From Pseudomonas mucoides (GTDB taxonomy: Bacteria > Pseudomonadota > Gammaproteobacteria > Pseudomonadales > Pseudomonadaceae), in NCBI RefSeq assembly GCF_015461845.1, contig NZ_JACOPW010000004.1, forward strand, positions 372,001-436,000: 64,000 nt of DNA. The letters run 5' to 3'. Below are positions 8,518-17,626 of the stretch, in pieces. The first letter of the stretch is position 1, and each line of letters starts with the position of its first letter. The notes below the pieces were generated by a model. It did not search any database, had not been told where the DNA came from, and saw only the letters and a program-made list of their open reading frames with translations. Both the position numbers and the translations under genes were made by a program.

Positions 8518-9390
8518 TTACTCGCCCTTCTGTTTATCCAGTGCGACCTGATACAGCACATTCTTGCGCTCGCCGGTGATTTGCGCCGCCAATGCCGCTG
8601 CACGCTTGAGCGGCATTTCCTCTAACAACAAATTGAGGATGCGCATCGCTTCGCTGCTGACGGCGTCCTCGGTCTCAGGCGCAGCCCAGCCAGCCACCAG
8701 CACCACACACTCACCGCGCTGCTGATTGCTGTCCGACTCGACGAACTCGCGCAACTCGGCCAATGGCAGGCCTTTAAGGGTTTCAAAGGTTTTGGTGATT
8801 TCCCGAGCCAGCAACGCCTGACGCTCACCACCGAACACCAGCTCCATGTCTTGCAGGCATTCAAGGATGCGGTGCGGGGCTTCGTAGAAAATCAGCGTGC
8901 GTGGTTCTTCCTTTACCAGTTCAAGACGAGCGCGACGACCGACAGCCTTGGCCGGCAGGAAACCCTCAAAAATGAACCGGTCGGATGGCAAACCCGCTGC
9001 CGACAGCGCCGCGATCAAGGCGCAAGCTCCCGGCACCGGCACCACATTGATCCCCGCAGCACGGGCCTGACGCACCAGGTGATAACCGGGATCGGAAATC
9101 AGCGGCGTGCCGGCGTCGGAGATCAGCGCTACATCGTCACCGGCCAGCAGGCGGGTGATAAAGCGGCTACCTTCATCCCGCTCGTTGTGTTCGTGACAGG
9201 CGGCCAACGGTGTCGGGATACCGAAATGCTGCATCAAACGCTGGGAGTGACGCGTGTCTTCGGCAGCAATCAACGCGACGTCGCGCAGGATCTTCAGCGC
9301 ACGCGCACTGATGTCGTCCAGGTTGCCGATGGGCGTCGCCACCACATAAAGCGAGCCAGCAGCGGAATTCAAAGCACCTGGAGCAGTCAA
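8518..9390 (-). CDS. rsmI: 16S rRNA (cytidine1402-2'-O)-methyltransferase
   Basis: Methylates the ribose of C1402 and is the partner of RsmH. The tetrapyrrole-methylase-like fold is marked by LYVVATPIGNLDDIS, AAEDTRHSQRL and SDAGTPLISDPGYHLV. I choose the TTG at 9390 (protein MTAPGALNSAAG, 290 residues) because GAGGTG lies six bases upstream. The ATG at 9423 sits inside TACAATG, which looks like a -10 element, so translation from it is less likely. GTG at 9399 is an alternative. It is transcribed away from lpoA. Confidence 0.93.
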   Translation of the reverse strand: MTAPGALNSAAGSLYVVATPIGNLDDISARALKILRDVALIAAEDTRHSQRLMQHFGIPTPLAACHEHNERDEGSRFITRLLAGDDVALISDAGTPLISDPGYHLVRQARAAGINVVPVPGACALIAALSAAGLPSDRFIFEGFLPAKAVGRRARLELVKEEPRTLIFYEAPHRILECLQDMELVFGGERQALLAREITKTFETLKGLPLAELREFVESDSNQQRGECVVLVAGWAAPETEDAVSSEAMRILNLLLEEMPLKRAAALAAQITGERKNVLYQVALDKQKGE

Positions 9391-9599
9391 AGCGCACACC
9401 TCATGATCGGTAAAAGGCGACATTGTAGCGCGTAGCGGCGCTTGCGATACGTCTGGCCCTTGACGGGTTTTTCCGCCATTTGTGCAGTGCTGCAACATTT
9501 ACACGAGCTAAATTGATCGATTCACGCCAGTAACATCGCGCCCCGGCCAGTGCTTGGGTACAATTCCACGCTAATTTGATCGAGTATCAGGAACACTAC

Positions 9600-11411
9600 A
9601 TGATCGCTTGCCTGCGGCTGTTCACTGCCCTCTGCCTCGCTGCCTTGCTGGCGGCTTGCGCCAGCTCGCCCTCCTCCAGCCTTGGCGAACTTCCACGGAC
9701 CCCGGATGCCAGTATCGAGCAACTGCTCGAGCAGGCGAATCAAAGCAAGGATCCGGAAAAAGCCGCCCTGTTGCGCTTGAGCGCAGCGGACGCAGCCTAC
9801 CGACAAGGGAATGCCGGCCAGTCCGCGCAAATCCTGCAGTTGGTTCCGGTCGAGCAACTCAAGCCTGGCCCACAAGTCTTCGCCAGCACGCTGGCGGCGG
9901 AACTGGCGATGGTGCGCAACCAGCCCAAAGCGGCACTGACTGCCTTGAGCCATCCGAGCCTGCAACACCTGAGTGAATTGCCCGTCGAGCAACAGGTTCG
10001 CACGGGTACTGTTCACGCTCGCGCCCTTGAAGCCGATGGCCAGACGCTCGCCGCCGCACGGGAGCGTATTTTCATCGCGCCGATGTTGAGCGGTGAAGCA
10101 GCCAGCAAAAACCACGAAGCGATCTGGACCCTGATCGCCTCACTGCCTACCGAGCAGCTGCAACCCACCACCTCCGACGACCTCGGTGGCTGGATGGGCC
10201 TGGCGCTGGCCGTGAAATCGGCCGGTACGCTGGAACAACAGCAAGCCGCGATTGATAACTGGCGCGCGCAAAACCCTAAACACCCTGCCGCCGTTCATCT
10301 GCCGCAGGCACTGACCAACCTCAAGGAACTGGCCAGCCAGCCCCTGAGCAAGATCGCCCTGCTACTGCCACAGGACGGCCCGCTGGCCTCGGTCGGCAAA
10401 GCATTGCGCGAAGGTTTCATGGCGGCTCACTACCAGGCACAACAAGCCGGGCAGAAGCCACCGGCCATCGAGTTCTATGACAGCTCGAAGCTGACGTCGA
10501 TGGACGAGTTCTACCGCAAGGCCCAGGCCGATGGCGTGCAACTGGTGGTTGGCCCGCTGGAGAAGCCGCTGGTCAAACAGCTTAGCTCGCGTCCGCAACT
10601 GCCAATCACAACCTTGGCACTGAACTACAGCGAAGGCGAACAAGGCCCGGCCCAACTGTTCCAATTTGGCCTGGCGGCTGAAGACGAAGCCCGCGAAGTG
10701 TCTCGCCGCGCTCGTGCCGATGGCCTGCATCGCGCCGCGATCATGGTGCCAAAAGGCGAATGGGGCGATCGTGTACTCCGCGCCTTCAGCCAGGACTGGC
10801 AGGCCAACGGTGGCAGCATCGTCGCCACCGAACGCGTCGACCAACCGGTTCAACTGGCCCAGCAGATTGCTGACATGTTCCAGCTGCGCCAGAGCGAAGG
10901 CCGCGCGAAAAGCCTGCAAAGCACCGTAGGCTCGCAGGTCGCTGCCCAGCCTTCACGTCGCCAGGACATCGAGTTCATCTTCCTGGCCGCCACTCCGCAA
11001 CAGGCCCAGCAGATCAAACCGACCCTGAACTTCCAGTACGCAGGCGATGTGCCGGTTTACGCCACCTCCCACGTGTTCAGTGCCAGCGGTGACGTCAATC
11101 AGTACAACGACATGAACGGTATTCGCTTCTGCGAAACCCCGTGGTTGCTGGATGCCAATGATCCACTGCGCAAACAAGTGACAGCACAATGGCCACAAGC
11201 CGGCGGCAGCCTCGGTCGCCTGTATGCCATGGGCGTCGATGCCTACCGTCTGGCGCCACGCCTGGGGCAACTCAAGGCCTTGCCGGACAGCCGCATCTCG
11301 GGCCAGTCGGGCAGCCTGGGCATGACCCAGAACCAACGCGTCGTGCGCCAGTTGCCTTGGGCCCAGTTCGTCAACGGCCAGGTTCAACGCCTGCCTGACA
11401 CCCCGAACTGA
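9600..11411 (+). CDS. lpoA: Penicillin-binding protein activator LpoA
   Basis: Outer-membrane lipoprotein that reaches through the periplasm to stimulate PBP1A. The signal peptide ends in a lipobox, LLAAC, with the lipidated Cys at residue 20. A helical TPR-like N-terminal part (about 25-230) is followed by a periplasmic-binding-protein-like C-terminal domain (SKIALLLPQDGPLASVG onward). I start at MIACLRLF, preceded by AGGAAC. Order with yraN, a SIS protein and dolP matches E. coli lpoA-yraN-diaA-dolP. Confidence 0.93.
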   Translation: MIACLRLFTALCLAALLAACASSPSSSLGELPRTPDASIEQLLEQANQSKDPEKAALLRLSAADAAYRQGNAGQSAQILQLVPVEQLKPGPQVFASTLAAELAMVRNQPKAALTALSHPSLQHLSELPVEQQVRTGTVHARALEADGQTLAAARERIFIAPMLSGEAASKNHEAIWTLIASLPTEQLQPTTSDDLGGWMGLALAVKSAGTLEQQQAAIDNWRAQNPKHPAAVHLPQALTNLKELASQPLSKIALLLPQDGPLASVGKALREGFMAAHYQAQQAGQKPPAIEFYDSSKLTSMDEFYRKAQADGVQLVVGPLEKPLVKQLSSRPQLPITTLALNYSEGEQGPAQLFQFGLAAEDEAREVSRRARADGLHRAAIMVPKGEWGDRVLRAFSQDWQANGGSIVATERVDQPVQLAQQIADMFQLRQSEGRAKSLQSTVGSQVAAQPSRRQDIEFIFLAATPQQAQQIKPTLNFQYAGDVPVYATSHVFSASGDVNQYNDMNGIRFCETPWLLDANDPLRKQVTAQWPQAGGSLGRLYAMGVDAYRLAPRLGQLKALPDSRISGQSGSLGMTQNQRVVRQLPWAQFVNGQVQRLPDTPN

Positions 11412-11773
11412 TGCCTGACAGGTCACGCCAGCAAAGCGGTCAAGATGCCGAGCTCCATGCGCTCGAGCATCTTCAACAACACGGTCTGCGCCTGCTGGCG
11501 CAGAACTGGTTGTGTAAACGCGGCGAGCTTGATCTGGTCATGCTTGATGGCGATACAGTAGTATTCGTTGAAGTCCGCTACAGAAAAAATACCCAATGGG
11601 GTGGCGCGCTCGATAGCATCGATGAGCGCAAACGGCAGAAACTGATTTTCGCCGCGCAGTATTTTCTTCAGCGCGAGTCGCGTTGGGCCAATTCCCCTTG
11701 CCGCTTCGACGTGGTTGCCATCGACAGCAATCTTGATCAGTTGAACTGGATTCAGAATGCCTTCGACAGCTGA
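11411..11773 (+). CDS. yraN: YraN family (UPF0102) endonuclease-like protein
   Basis: 120-residue protein of the UPF0102 family, which has a Holliday-junction-resolvase-like nuclease fold and no settled role. The family block GELDLVMLDGDTVVFVEVRYR carries the predicted E/D metal-binding residues. Its ATG overlaps the lpoA stop by one base (TGATG), so the two are probably translationally coupled. Confidence 0.9.
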   Translation: MPDRSRQQSGQDAELHALEHLQQHGLRLLAQNWLCKRGELDLVMLDGDTVVFVEVRYRKNTQWGGALDSIDERKRQKLIFAAQYFLQRESRWANSPCRFDVVAIDSNLDQLNWIQNAFDS

Positions 11774-11877
11774 TCGCTTGCGCCCCGAACCGGACACCTA
11801 CACCCAACACTTTTGCTCTTTGCTTTGCGGGCTGCACATTCATGTGCCGAGTAGCCGCGCTAATTAAGGTCACACAG

Positions 11878-12471
11878 ATGGACATGCAATCCCGAATTCG
11901 CCAGCTTTTTCAGGCCAGTATCGACACCAAGCAAATGGCGATGGACGTACTTGCACCGCACATCGAGCAAGCCAGCCAAGTGATGGTCAACGCCCTGCTC
12001 AATGAGGGCAAAATGCTTTCCTGCGGCAACGGCGGCTCCGCTGGCGACGCCCAGCACTTTTCGTCAGAGCTGCTCAACCGCTTCGAACGTGAGCGCCCGA
12101 GCCTGCCAGCCATCGCGCTGACCACCGACAGCTCGACGATCACCTCGATTGCCAACGACTACAGCTACAACGAAATCTTCTCCAAACAGATCCGCGCCCT
12201 CGGCCAGCCAGGCGATGTATTGCTGGCGATTTCCACCAGCGGCAACTCGGCAAACATAATTCAGGCGATCCAGGCCGCACATGATCGCGAAATGATTGTC
12301 GTAGCATTGACCGGTCGCGATGGCGGCGGCATGGCGTCACTGCTATTGCCCGAGGATGTCGAGATTCGCGTACCGGCCAATGTCACCGCACGTATTCAGG
12401 AAGTCCACCTGCTGGCGATCCATTGCCTTTGCGATCTGATCGACAGCCAACTGTTCGGGAGTGAAGAATGA
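11878..12471 (+). CDS. gmhA: SIS-domain phosphoheptose isomerase (GmhA/DiaA type)
   Basis: 197-residue SIS-domain protein. Motifs: SCGNGGSAGDAQHFSSELL and AISTSGNSANIIQAI for sugar-phosphate binding, and EVHLLAIHCLCDLID near the C-terminus. GmhA makes D-glycero-D-manno-heptose 7-phosphate for LPS core; E. coli DiaA at the same genomic place instead regulates DnaA. The P. aeruginosa gene in this context (PA4425, from memory) has been treated as GmhA. I start at MDMQSRIRQ, which gives the usual length. It overlaps dolP by four bases. Confidence 0.85.
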   Translation: MDMQSRIRQLFQASIDTKQMAMDVLAPHIEQASQVMVNALLNEGKMLSCGNGGSAGDAQHFSSELLNRFERERPSLPAIALTTDSSTITSIANDYSYNEIFSKQIRALGQPGDVLLAISTSGNSANIIQAIQAAHDREMIVVALTGRDGGGMASLLLPEDVEIRVPANVTARIQEVHLLAIHCLCDLIDSQLFGSEE

Positions 12472-13049
12472 CCCCTAATCGCCTAGGCCTGATGGCCTTG
12501 ACCCTGTGCCTGATCGGCATCAGCGGCTGCACCTCGGTGGTTAACGCCAGCCGTGAAGCGCCGATTGAAGATGACCGTGGCACACGCACCTTCGGCAGCA
12601 AGATCGACGACTCCCTGATCGATACCAAAGTCGGCGTCAACGTGGCCAAGGCCGACCCGGCCCTGGACAAGGATTCGCACATTGTCGTTACCAGCTTCAA
12701 TGGTGTGGTGCTGCTCGCCGGGCAGACGCCTCGCGAAGACCTCAAGGCCAAGGCCGAGCAGGCCGCAGCCGCTGTGCAGCGGGTAAAAACCGTGCACAAC
12801 GAATTGCAGATCCTGCCGCCCTCCTCGCTGCTGGCACGCCAGAACGACGCCTGGCTGACCACCAAGATCAAGACCCAGATGCTCGCAGACGCCAACATCC
12901 CCGGCTCGCGCATCAAGGTGGTGACCGAAAACGGCATCGTCTACTTGCTAGGCCTGCTGACCAAACAGGAAGCTGCTCAAGCGACCAATCTGGTACAAGG
13001 CGTTTCCGGCGTGCAGAAGATTGTGAAGCTGTTTGAGTACATCGACTGA
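12468..13049 (+). CDS. dolP: BON-domain lipoprotein DolP (YraP)
   Basis: Outer-membrane lipoprotein of 193 residues. The signal peptide ends at ISGC (Cys21). Two BON domains follow, about residues 45-115 (DDSLIDTKVGVNVA through VVLLAGQTPREDLKAKAEQ) and 125-193 (WLTTKIKTQMLADANIPGSRIKVVTENG...). E. coli DolP supports envelope integrity and binds anionic phospholipids at the division site. It ends the lpoA operon and is followed by a terminator. Confidence 0.9.
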   Translation: MTPNRLGLMALTLCLIGISGCTSVVNASREAPIEDDRGTRTFGSKIDDSLIDTKVGVNVAKADPALDKDSHIVVTSFNGVVLLAGQTPREDLKAKAEQAAAAVQRVKTVHNELQILPPSSLLARQNDAWLTTKIKTQMLADANIPGSRIKVVTENGIVYLLGLLTKQEAAQATNLVQGVSGVQKIVKLFEYID

Positions 13050-13059
13050 TTCCCACCTG

Positions 13060-13126
13060 TAGGAGCACGGCTTGCCGGCGATGGCGTCTTTGAATCGCCA
13101 TCGCGAGCCAGCTCGGCTCCTACGGA
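13060..13126. repeat. REP-like inverted pair
   Basis: GTAGGAGCACGGCTTGCCGGCGATGG faces a second arm ending in CTCGGCTCCTAC. This is a typical Pseudomonas REP doublet between convergent genes. The arms are imperfect. Confidence 0.6.
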
Positions 13127-13132
13127 AGTAAT

Positions 13133-13164
13133 AAAAAAGGCGATCCATCCGGATCGCCTTTTTT
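13133..13164. terminator. Bidirectional terminator dolP / sspB
   Basis: An eight-base perfect stem, GGCGATCC with GGATCGCC, and a four-base loop, flanked by A6 on the left and T6 on the right. It can stop transcription in both directions between the convergent genes. Confidence 0.85.
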
Positions 13165-13165
13165 A

Positions 13166-13579
13166 TTACTTCACCACTTTCAAACTGGGTCGACCGCTGG
13201 GACGCGGCGGCTCGCTGTCGGGTGGCGGAATATCATCATCCGGCTCAATCTCTTCTTCGTCTTCCATAGGCGATTCCAGATCGAACACCATGCCCTGACC
13301 GTTCTCCCGGGCGTAAATCCCCAGGATCGAGGCGATAGGCACGTACAGGGTGTGTGGCACACCGCCGAAGCGCCCTTCGAAGCTGACCGCCTCGTTGTCC
13401 ATGTGCAAATGCCGCACGGCTTGTGGCGACACGTTCAAGACGATTTGACCGTCACTGGCAAAGCCCTGAGGCACCTGCACCGATGGGTATTCCGAATTGA
13501 CCAGCATGTGCGGGGTGCAATCGTTGTCCACAATCCACTCGTAGAGCGCGCGGACCAGATAAGGTCGACTGGAGTTCAT
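13166..13579 (-). CDS. sspB: ClpXP protease specificity-enhancing factor SspB
   Basis: Adaptor that hands ssrA-tagged proteins to ClpXP. The 137 residues start with the substrate-binding dimer domain (RPYLVRALYEWIVDNDCTPHMLV). A long acidic linker follows, then a short C-terminal tail ending GRPSLKVVK; this corresponds to the ClpX-docking motif. It lies 16 bases after sspA. Confidence 0.95.
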   Translation of the reverse strand: MNSSRPYLVRALYEWIVDNDCTPHMLVNSEYPSVQVPQGFASDGQIVLNVSPQAVRHLHMDNEAVSFEGRFGGVPHTLYVPIASILGIYARENGQGMVFDLESPMEDEEEIEPDDDIPPPDSEPPRPSGRPSLKVVK

Positions 13580-13595
13580 AGCGGCTCCTTAAGCC

Positions 13596-14213
13596 TTAGC
13601 GCATATCGCGTTCGACACCAGACAGACTTGCCTGGAAAGCCTCACGCGCAAACGAGCGCTCCATATAATCAAGCAGCGGCTTGGCAGGCCGCGGCAGTTC
13701 AATACCCAAAATCGGCAAGCGCCAGAGTATTGGTAATAGGCAGCAGTCCACCAGACTTTGTTCCTCACTGAGGAAAAACGGCTTGTCGGCGAACAGCGGC
13801 GACACGCCCGTCAGGCTCTCGCGCAGCTCTTTACGAGCGACGACGCGGGCTGCTTCCTTGGTCTTCGAATCCAGGATCAGATCCACCAGGCCACACCAGT
13901 CGCGCTGAATACGATGAATCAGCAGACGGCTGTTTGCACGCGCCACAGGATAAACCGGCAGCAAGGGCGGGTGCGGGTAACGCTCATCCAGATATTCCAT
14001 CACCACGGTCGACTCCCACAACGCCAGGTCACGATCGACCAGGGTGGGCAGGCTTCCGTAAGGGTTCACCTCAATCAGTTTAGGCGGCTGGCGACCAGCT
14101 TCCACGTAAATGATCTCGGCGCTGACACCCTTCTCTGCAAGTACGATACGCACTCGGTGGGAATAGTGGTCGGCGGGGTCGGAGTAACAGGCCAACCGAT
14201 TGGTCACGCCCAT
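13596..14213 (-). CDS. sspA: Stringent starvation protein A
   Basis: GST-fold protein of 205 residues that binds RNA polymerase; in E. coli and Pseudomonas it affects stress and virulence gene expression. The N-terminal thioredoxin-like half (CYSDPADHYSHRVRIVLAEKG) and helical C-terminal half are visible; SspA proteins lack GST activity. The gene follows petC, but a large hairpin with a U-run lies in between, so it may have its own control. Confidence 0.95.
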   Translation of the reverse strand: MGVTNRLACYSDPADHYSHRVRIVLAEKGVSAEIIYVEAGRQPPKLIEVNPYGSLPTLVDRDLALWESTVVMEYLDERYPHPPLLPVYPVARANSRLLIHRIQRDWCGLVDLILDSKTKEAARVVARKELRESLTGVSPLFADKPFFLSEEQSLVDCCLLPILWRLPILGIELPRPAKPLLDYMERSFAREAFQASLSGVERDMR

Positions 14214-14258
14214 GGCGGTCCTCCTCGCTTGTTGAAATTATCGAAAGCGGAAAAACGA

Positions 14259-14335
14259 GCGCGCCCAGAGGACGCCTCCCGTAACGCCTGGATCACCAGA
14301 CTCGTTACACCTTCAGAGGCGCCCTTGGGCGCGCG
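14259..14335 (-). terminator. Long nested hairpin between petC and sspA
   Basis: The outer arms (14259-14278 and 14316-14335) are nearly complementary GC-rich 20-mers. Inside them GTAACG (14281) and CGTTAC (14303), with CTGG/CCAG, form an inner stem. On the minus strand the hairpin is followed by CGTTTTTCC. It could terminate petABC transcription or act as an attenuator in the sspA leader. Confidence 0.55.
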
Positions 14336-14363
14336 CGATTAACAGCAACTGCTTGAATCTTTA

Positions 14364-15146
14364 TCAGTGCACATCTTTCCAGTATTCGCGCTTGAGCAGA
14401 TAAGCGAACACAAAGAAGAACGCCAGGTACAGCAAGACGTAAGTACCAATGCGCTGATGTTGCAACTTAACCGGGTTAGCCGAGTAAGCCAGGAAGGTTA
14501 CCAGATTCTTGACCTTCTCATCGAACTGCTCTTCGGTCAGGGCACCCGTTTTCGGCACGATGGTCATTTGATCACAGGCTTCATGCGTCAAAGGCGTACC
14601 GGTCAGCGGGTCAAACTGCTTCTTGCCGTCTTCGACGATCTGAACCTGCTTGCAACCGATGATCTGACGACCTTGCAGGCCCGCCAGGACGTTAGGCATA
14701 CCGACGTTCGGGAAAACCTTGTTGTTCACGCCCCATGGACGCGACGGATCTTCGTAGAACGACTTCAGGTAGCCATAGAGCCAGTCAGTACCGCGAACAC
14801 GAGCCACCAGCGTCAGATCAGGCGGAGCCGCGCCGAACCAGGCCTTGGCGTCTGCCGGCTGCATGCCGATGCTCATGTGGTCGCCAATCTTGGCGCCGGT
14901 GAATACCAGGTTCGAGAGCATCAGCTCATGGGGAATGCCCAGGTCATCCGCAACGCGCTCGTAGCGCTGGAACTTGGCGCTGTGGCAGCCCATGCAATAG
15001 TTGGCAAAGGTACGTGCACCATCTTGCATGGCAGCCTTGTCGGAAACGTCGATGTCGACCTTTTCCAGCTCAGGACCACCATGTTCAGCCGCGAAGGACA
15101 GGACAGGCAAAGCAGCAAAAATCAGCGCAAAAAATAACTTTTTCAT
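14364..15146 (-). CDS. petC: Cytochrome c1 of the bc1 complex
   Basis: Periplasm-facing heme c subunit of ubiquinol-cytochrome c reductase. It has an N-terminal signal peptide (MKKLFFALIFAALPVLSFA), the heme-binding CMGCH motif near residue 52, a distal methionine region and a C-terminal membrane anchor (YVLLYLAFFFVFAYLL). Length is 260 residues. It overlaps petB by one base. Confidence 0.96.
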   Translation of the reverse strand: MKKLFFALIFAALPVLSFAAEHGGPELEKVDIDVSDKAAMQDGARTFANYCMGCHSAKFQRYERVADDLGIPHELMLSNLVFTGAKIGDHMSIGMQPADAKAWFGAAPPDLTLVARVRGTDWLYGYLKSFYEDPSRPWGVNNKVFPNVGMPNVLAGLQGRQIIGCKQVQIVEDGKKQFDPLTGTPLTHEACDQMTIVPKTGALTEEQFDEKVKNLVTFLAYSANPVKLQHQRIGTYVLLYLAFFFVFAYLLKREYWKDVH

Positions 15147-16357
15147 CAGCCAGTCACCCTTTCCGGAACCGGTTTGGTCTTCTCGAGCCTGGTGTAGAAC
15201 GGCATCAGAATGAAGTAGGCGAAGTACAGGAAGGTACAGACCTGCGACAGCAACGTCCGCTCAGGAGTCGGGGCCAACACGCCCAGCACGCCAAGGATCA
15301 CGAACGAAATGCAGAACACCCACAGCCAGATCCTGCTCAGCCAGCCTTTGTAGCGCATCGACTTGACGGGGCTACGGTCCAGCCACGGCAGGACGAACAG
15401 CATGGCGATCGACGCACCCATGGCAATAACACCCATGAGCTTGTCCGGGATGGCCCGCAAAATCGCGTAGAACGGAGTGAAGTACCAGACCGGAGCGATG
15501 TGCTCTGGGGTCTTGAAGGCGTTCGCCACTTCGAAGTTCGGTTTCTCGAGGAAGTAACCACCCATTTCCGGGAAGAAGAACACGATCGAGCAGAAGATGA
15601 ACAGGAACACCACCACGCCGACGATATCTTTCACGGTGTAGTACGGGTGGAAGGCAATGCCGTCCAGCGGTACGCCGTTTTCGTCCTTGTGTTTCTTGAT
15701 GTCGACGCCGTCCGGATTGTTCGAACCGACTTCGTGCAACGCCAGAACGTGCAGCACCACCAGACCGAGGATCACGATCGGCAACGCAACAACGTGCAGG
15801 GCGAAGAAGCGGTTCAGGGTAATACCGGAAATCAGGTAGTCACCACGGATCCACTGGGTCAGGTCGTTACCGATGACCGGGATCGCACCGAACAGCGAGA
15901 TGATCACCTGGGCACCCCAGTAGGACATCTGGCCCCACGGCAGCAGGTAACCCATGAAGGCTTCAGCCATCAGCGCCAGGTAGATCAGCATGCCGAAGAC
16001 CCACACCAGCTCACGCGGCTTCTGGTACGAACCGTAGAGCAGGCCACGGAACATGTGCAGATAAACCACGATAAAGAACGCCGAGGCGCCAGTGGAGTGC
16101 AGCAGACGCAGGATCGAGCCGTACTCGACGTCGCGCATGATGTATTCGACGGAAGCAAACGCCTCTTCTGCCGACGGGGTGTAGCTCATGGTCAGCCAGA
16201 CACCGGTGACGATCTGGTTAACCAGAACGAGCAGTGCCAGGGAGCCAAAGAAATAGAAGAAGTTGAAGTTCTTCGGGGCGTAGTACTTGCTGAGATGGTC
16301 TTCCCACATTTTGGTCGCGGGAAAGCGCGCATCAACCCAATCCATGAACTTGCTCAT
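15146..16357 (-). CDS. petB: Cytochrome b of the bc1 complex
   Basis: Membrane di-heme subunit containing the Qo and Qi quinol sites. Eight or more hydrophobic helices and the PEWY-like element (PVWYFTPFYAILRAIP, here PVWY) are visible, as are the heme-ligand helices GASAFFIVVYLHMFRG and RFFALHVVALPIVI. I start at ATG 16357 (403 residues), overlapping the petA stop; a GTG one codon earlier is also possible. Confidence 0.95.
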   Translation of the reverse strand: MSKFMDWVDARFPATKMWEDHLSKYYAPKNFNFFYFFGSLALLVLVNQIVTGVWLTMSYTPSAEEAFASVEYIMRDVEYGSILRLLHSTGASAFFIVVYLHMFRGLLYGSYQKPRELVWVFGMLIYLALMAEAFMGYLLPWGQMSYWGAQVIISLFGAIPVIGNDLTQWIRGDYLISGITLNRFFALHVVALPIVILGLVVLHVLALHEVGSNNPDGVDIKKHKDENGVPLDGIAFHPYYTVKDIVGVVVFLFIFCSIVFFFPEMGGYFLEKPNFEVANAFKTPEHIAPVWYFTPFYAILRAIPDKLMGVIAMGASIAMLFVLPWLDRSPVKSMRYKGWLSRIWLWVFCISFVILGVLGVLAPTPERTLLSQVCTFLYFAYFILMPFYTRLEKTKPVPERVTG

Positions 16358-16950
16358 CACGCTTTCTCCGTATCGACGCCGATGACAATGATGTCGTCGG
16401 TCTCATAGGAATGCGGGGGAACTGGCAGGTTCAAAGGCGCAGGTTGCGACTTGTAGACGCGGCCAGCCAGATCGTAGTGGGAACCGTGGCACGGGCAGAA
16501 ATAACCGCCTACCCAGTCCTTGCCCAGATCAGCAGGTGCCACTTCGGGACGGAAGGTCGGCGAGCAACCCAGGTGTGTGCAGATACCGATCAGCAGCAGT
16601 ACTTCTGGCTTGATCGAACGCGTTTCCGGGTCGACATAAGTCGGTTGTGTCGAGTTCTTGGAGTCTGGGTCAGACAGCTGGCCCTCGATCTTTTTCAGAT
16701 TCCCCAGGATTTCCGGAGTACGGCGGACAATGAATACCGGCTGGCCGCGCCACTCAGCAATCATCTGCTGGCCTGGCTCGATTTTGCTGACATTCACTTT
16801 CACCGGTGCACCCGCGGCTTTCGCCTTGGCACTGGGAAACCATGACCCCACGAACGGGACCGCAGCCCCCACCGCTCCTGCAGCACCCACCACGGATGTG
16901 GCTGCTACCAAGAAGCGACGCCGGCCTGCATTCACGCCGTCATTGCTCAT
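16357..16950 (-). CDS. petA: Rieske iron-sulfur subunit of the bc1 complex
   Basis: Carries the 2Fe-2S cluster that accepts electrons from ubiquinol. The N-terminus has a Tat-type RRRFLVAAT signal and one helix. Cluster ligands lie in CTHLGC and CPCHGSHYD. Length is 197 residues. First gene of petABC; the roughly 270 bases upstream separate it from the rpsI terminator. Confidence 0.96.
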   Translation of the reverse strand: MSNDGVNAGRRRFLVAATSVVGAAGAVGAAVPFVGSWFPSAKAKAAGAPVKVNVSKIEPGQQMIAEWRGQPVFIVRRTPEILGNLKKIEGQLSDPDSKNSTQPTYVDPETRSIKPEVLLLIGICTHLGCSPTFRPEVAPADLGKDWVGGYFCPCHGSHYDLAGRVYKSQPAPLNLPVPPHSYETDDIIVIGVDTEKA

Positions 16951-17161
16951 TCAGTCCTCTCCCATCAGCTTTTGTGGCCTGTTAAATCAGGCATCTACTA
17001 AGTAAATCTATGTACTTATAAAAATTTTGCCGAATGGTAATGAAAAGCCCCAATTCTGACAAGGTAATTACCCAAGGGCTCCACTGCCAAGCCTTGCAGT
17101 ATAGGGGCTCTACGGCTGTGGCAAGTTGTCACAGCGCAATTCTTTGATAAATCGCACGCAT

Positions 17162-17204
17162 AAAAAAACGCCCAGCTCCGTGAGGAGACTGGGCGTTCTT
17201 TTTT
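17162..17204 (-). terminator. Intrinsic terminator after rpsI
   Basis: CGCCCAG pairs with CTGGGCG around a CTCC/GGAG inner stem. On the minus strand it is followed by a T7 run. It lies directly downstream of rpsI. Confidence 0.85.
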
Positions 17205-17219
17205 GAACGTGAAAGCGAA

Positions 17220-17612
17220 TTAACGCTTCGAGTACTGCGGACGCTTACGCGCTTTACGCAGACCGACTTTCTTACGTTCAACTTCACGAGCATCGCGAGT
17301 AACGAAGCCAGCTTTGCGCAGAGCGCCACGCAGGGTTTCGTCGTACTGCATCAGTGCGCGAGTGATACCGTGGCGGATTGCGCCAGCTTGACCACTTACA
17401 CCACCGCCGATCACGGTGACGTAGATGTCGAACTTCTCGACAGTCTCAGTCAATTCCAGCGGCTGACGAACTACCATGCGGGCAGTTTCGCGGCCGAAGA
17501 AATTATCCAGCGAACGGTTGTTGATGGAGATGTTACCAGTACCCGGACGCAGGAAAACGCGTGCGGTTGCGGTCTTGCGACGGCCAGTGCCGTAATTTTG
17601 AGTCGCCGACAT
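17220..17612 (-). CDS. rpsI: 30S ribosomal protein S9
   Basis: 130 residues, starting [20 protein letters not shown] and ending in the basic tail RKRPQYSKR that reaches the P-site tRNA. It is co-transcribed with rplM 14 bases upstream, the universal bacterial pairing. Confidence 0.98.
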
Positions 17613-17626
17613 AATGAACTATTCCG

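Noticed and set aside
8325..8579. An 84-codon frame across rnpB and rsmI
   Set aside because: Lies in the conserved RNase P RNA and the rsmI 3' end; no coding features.
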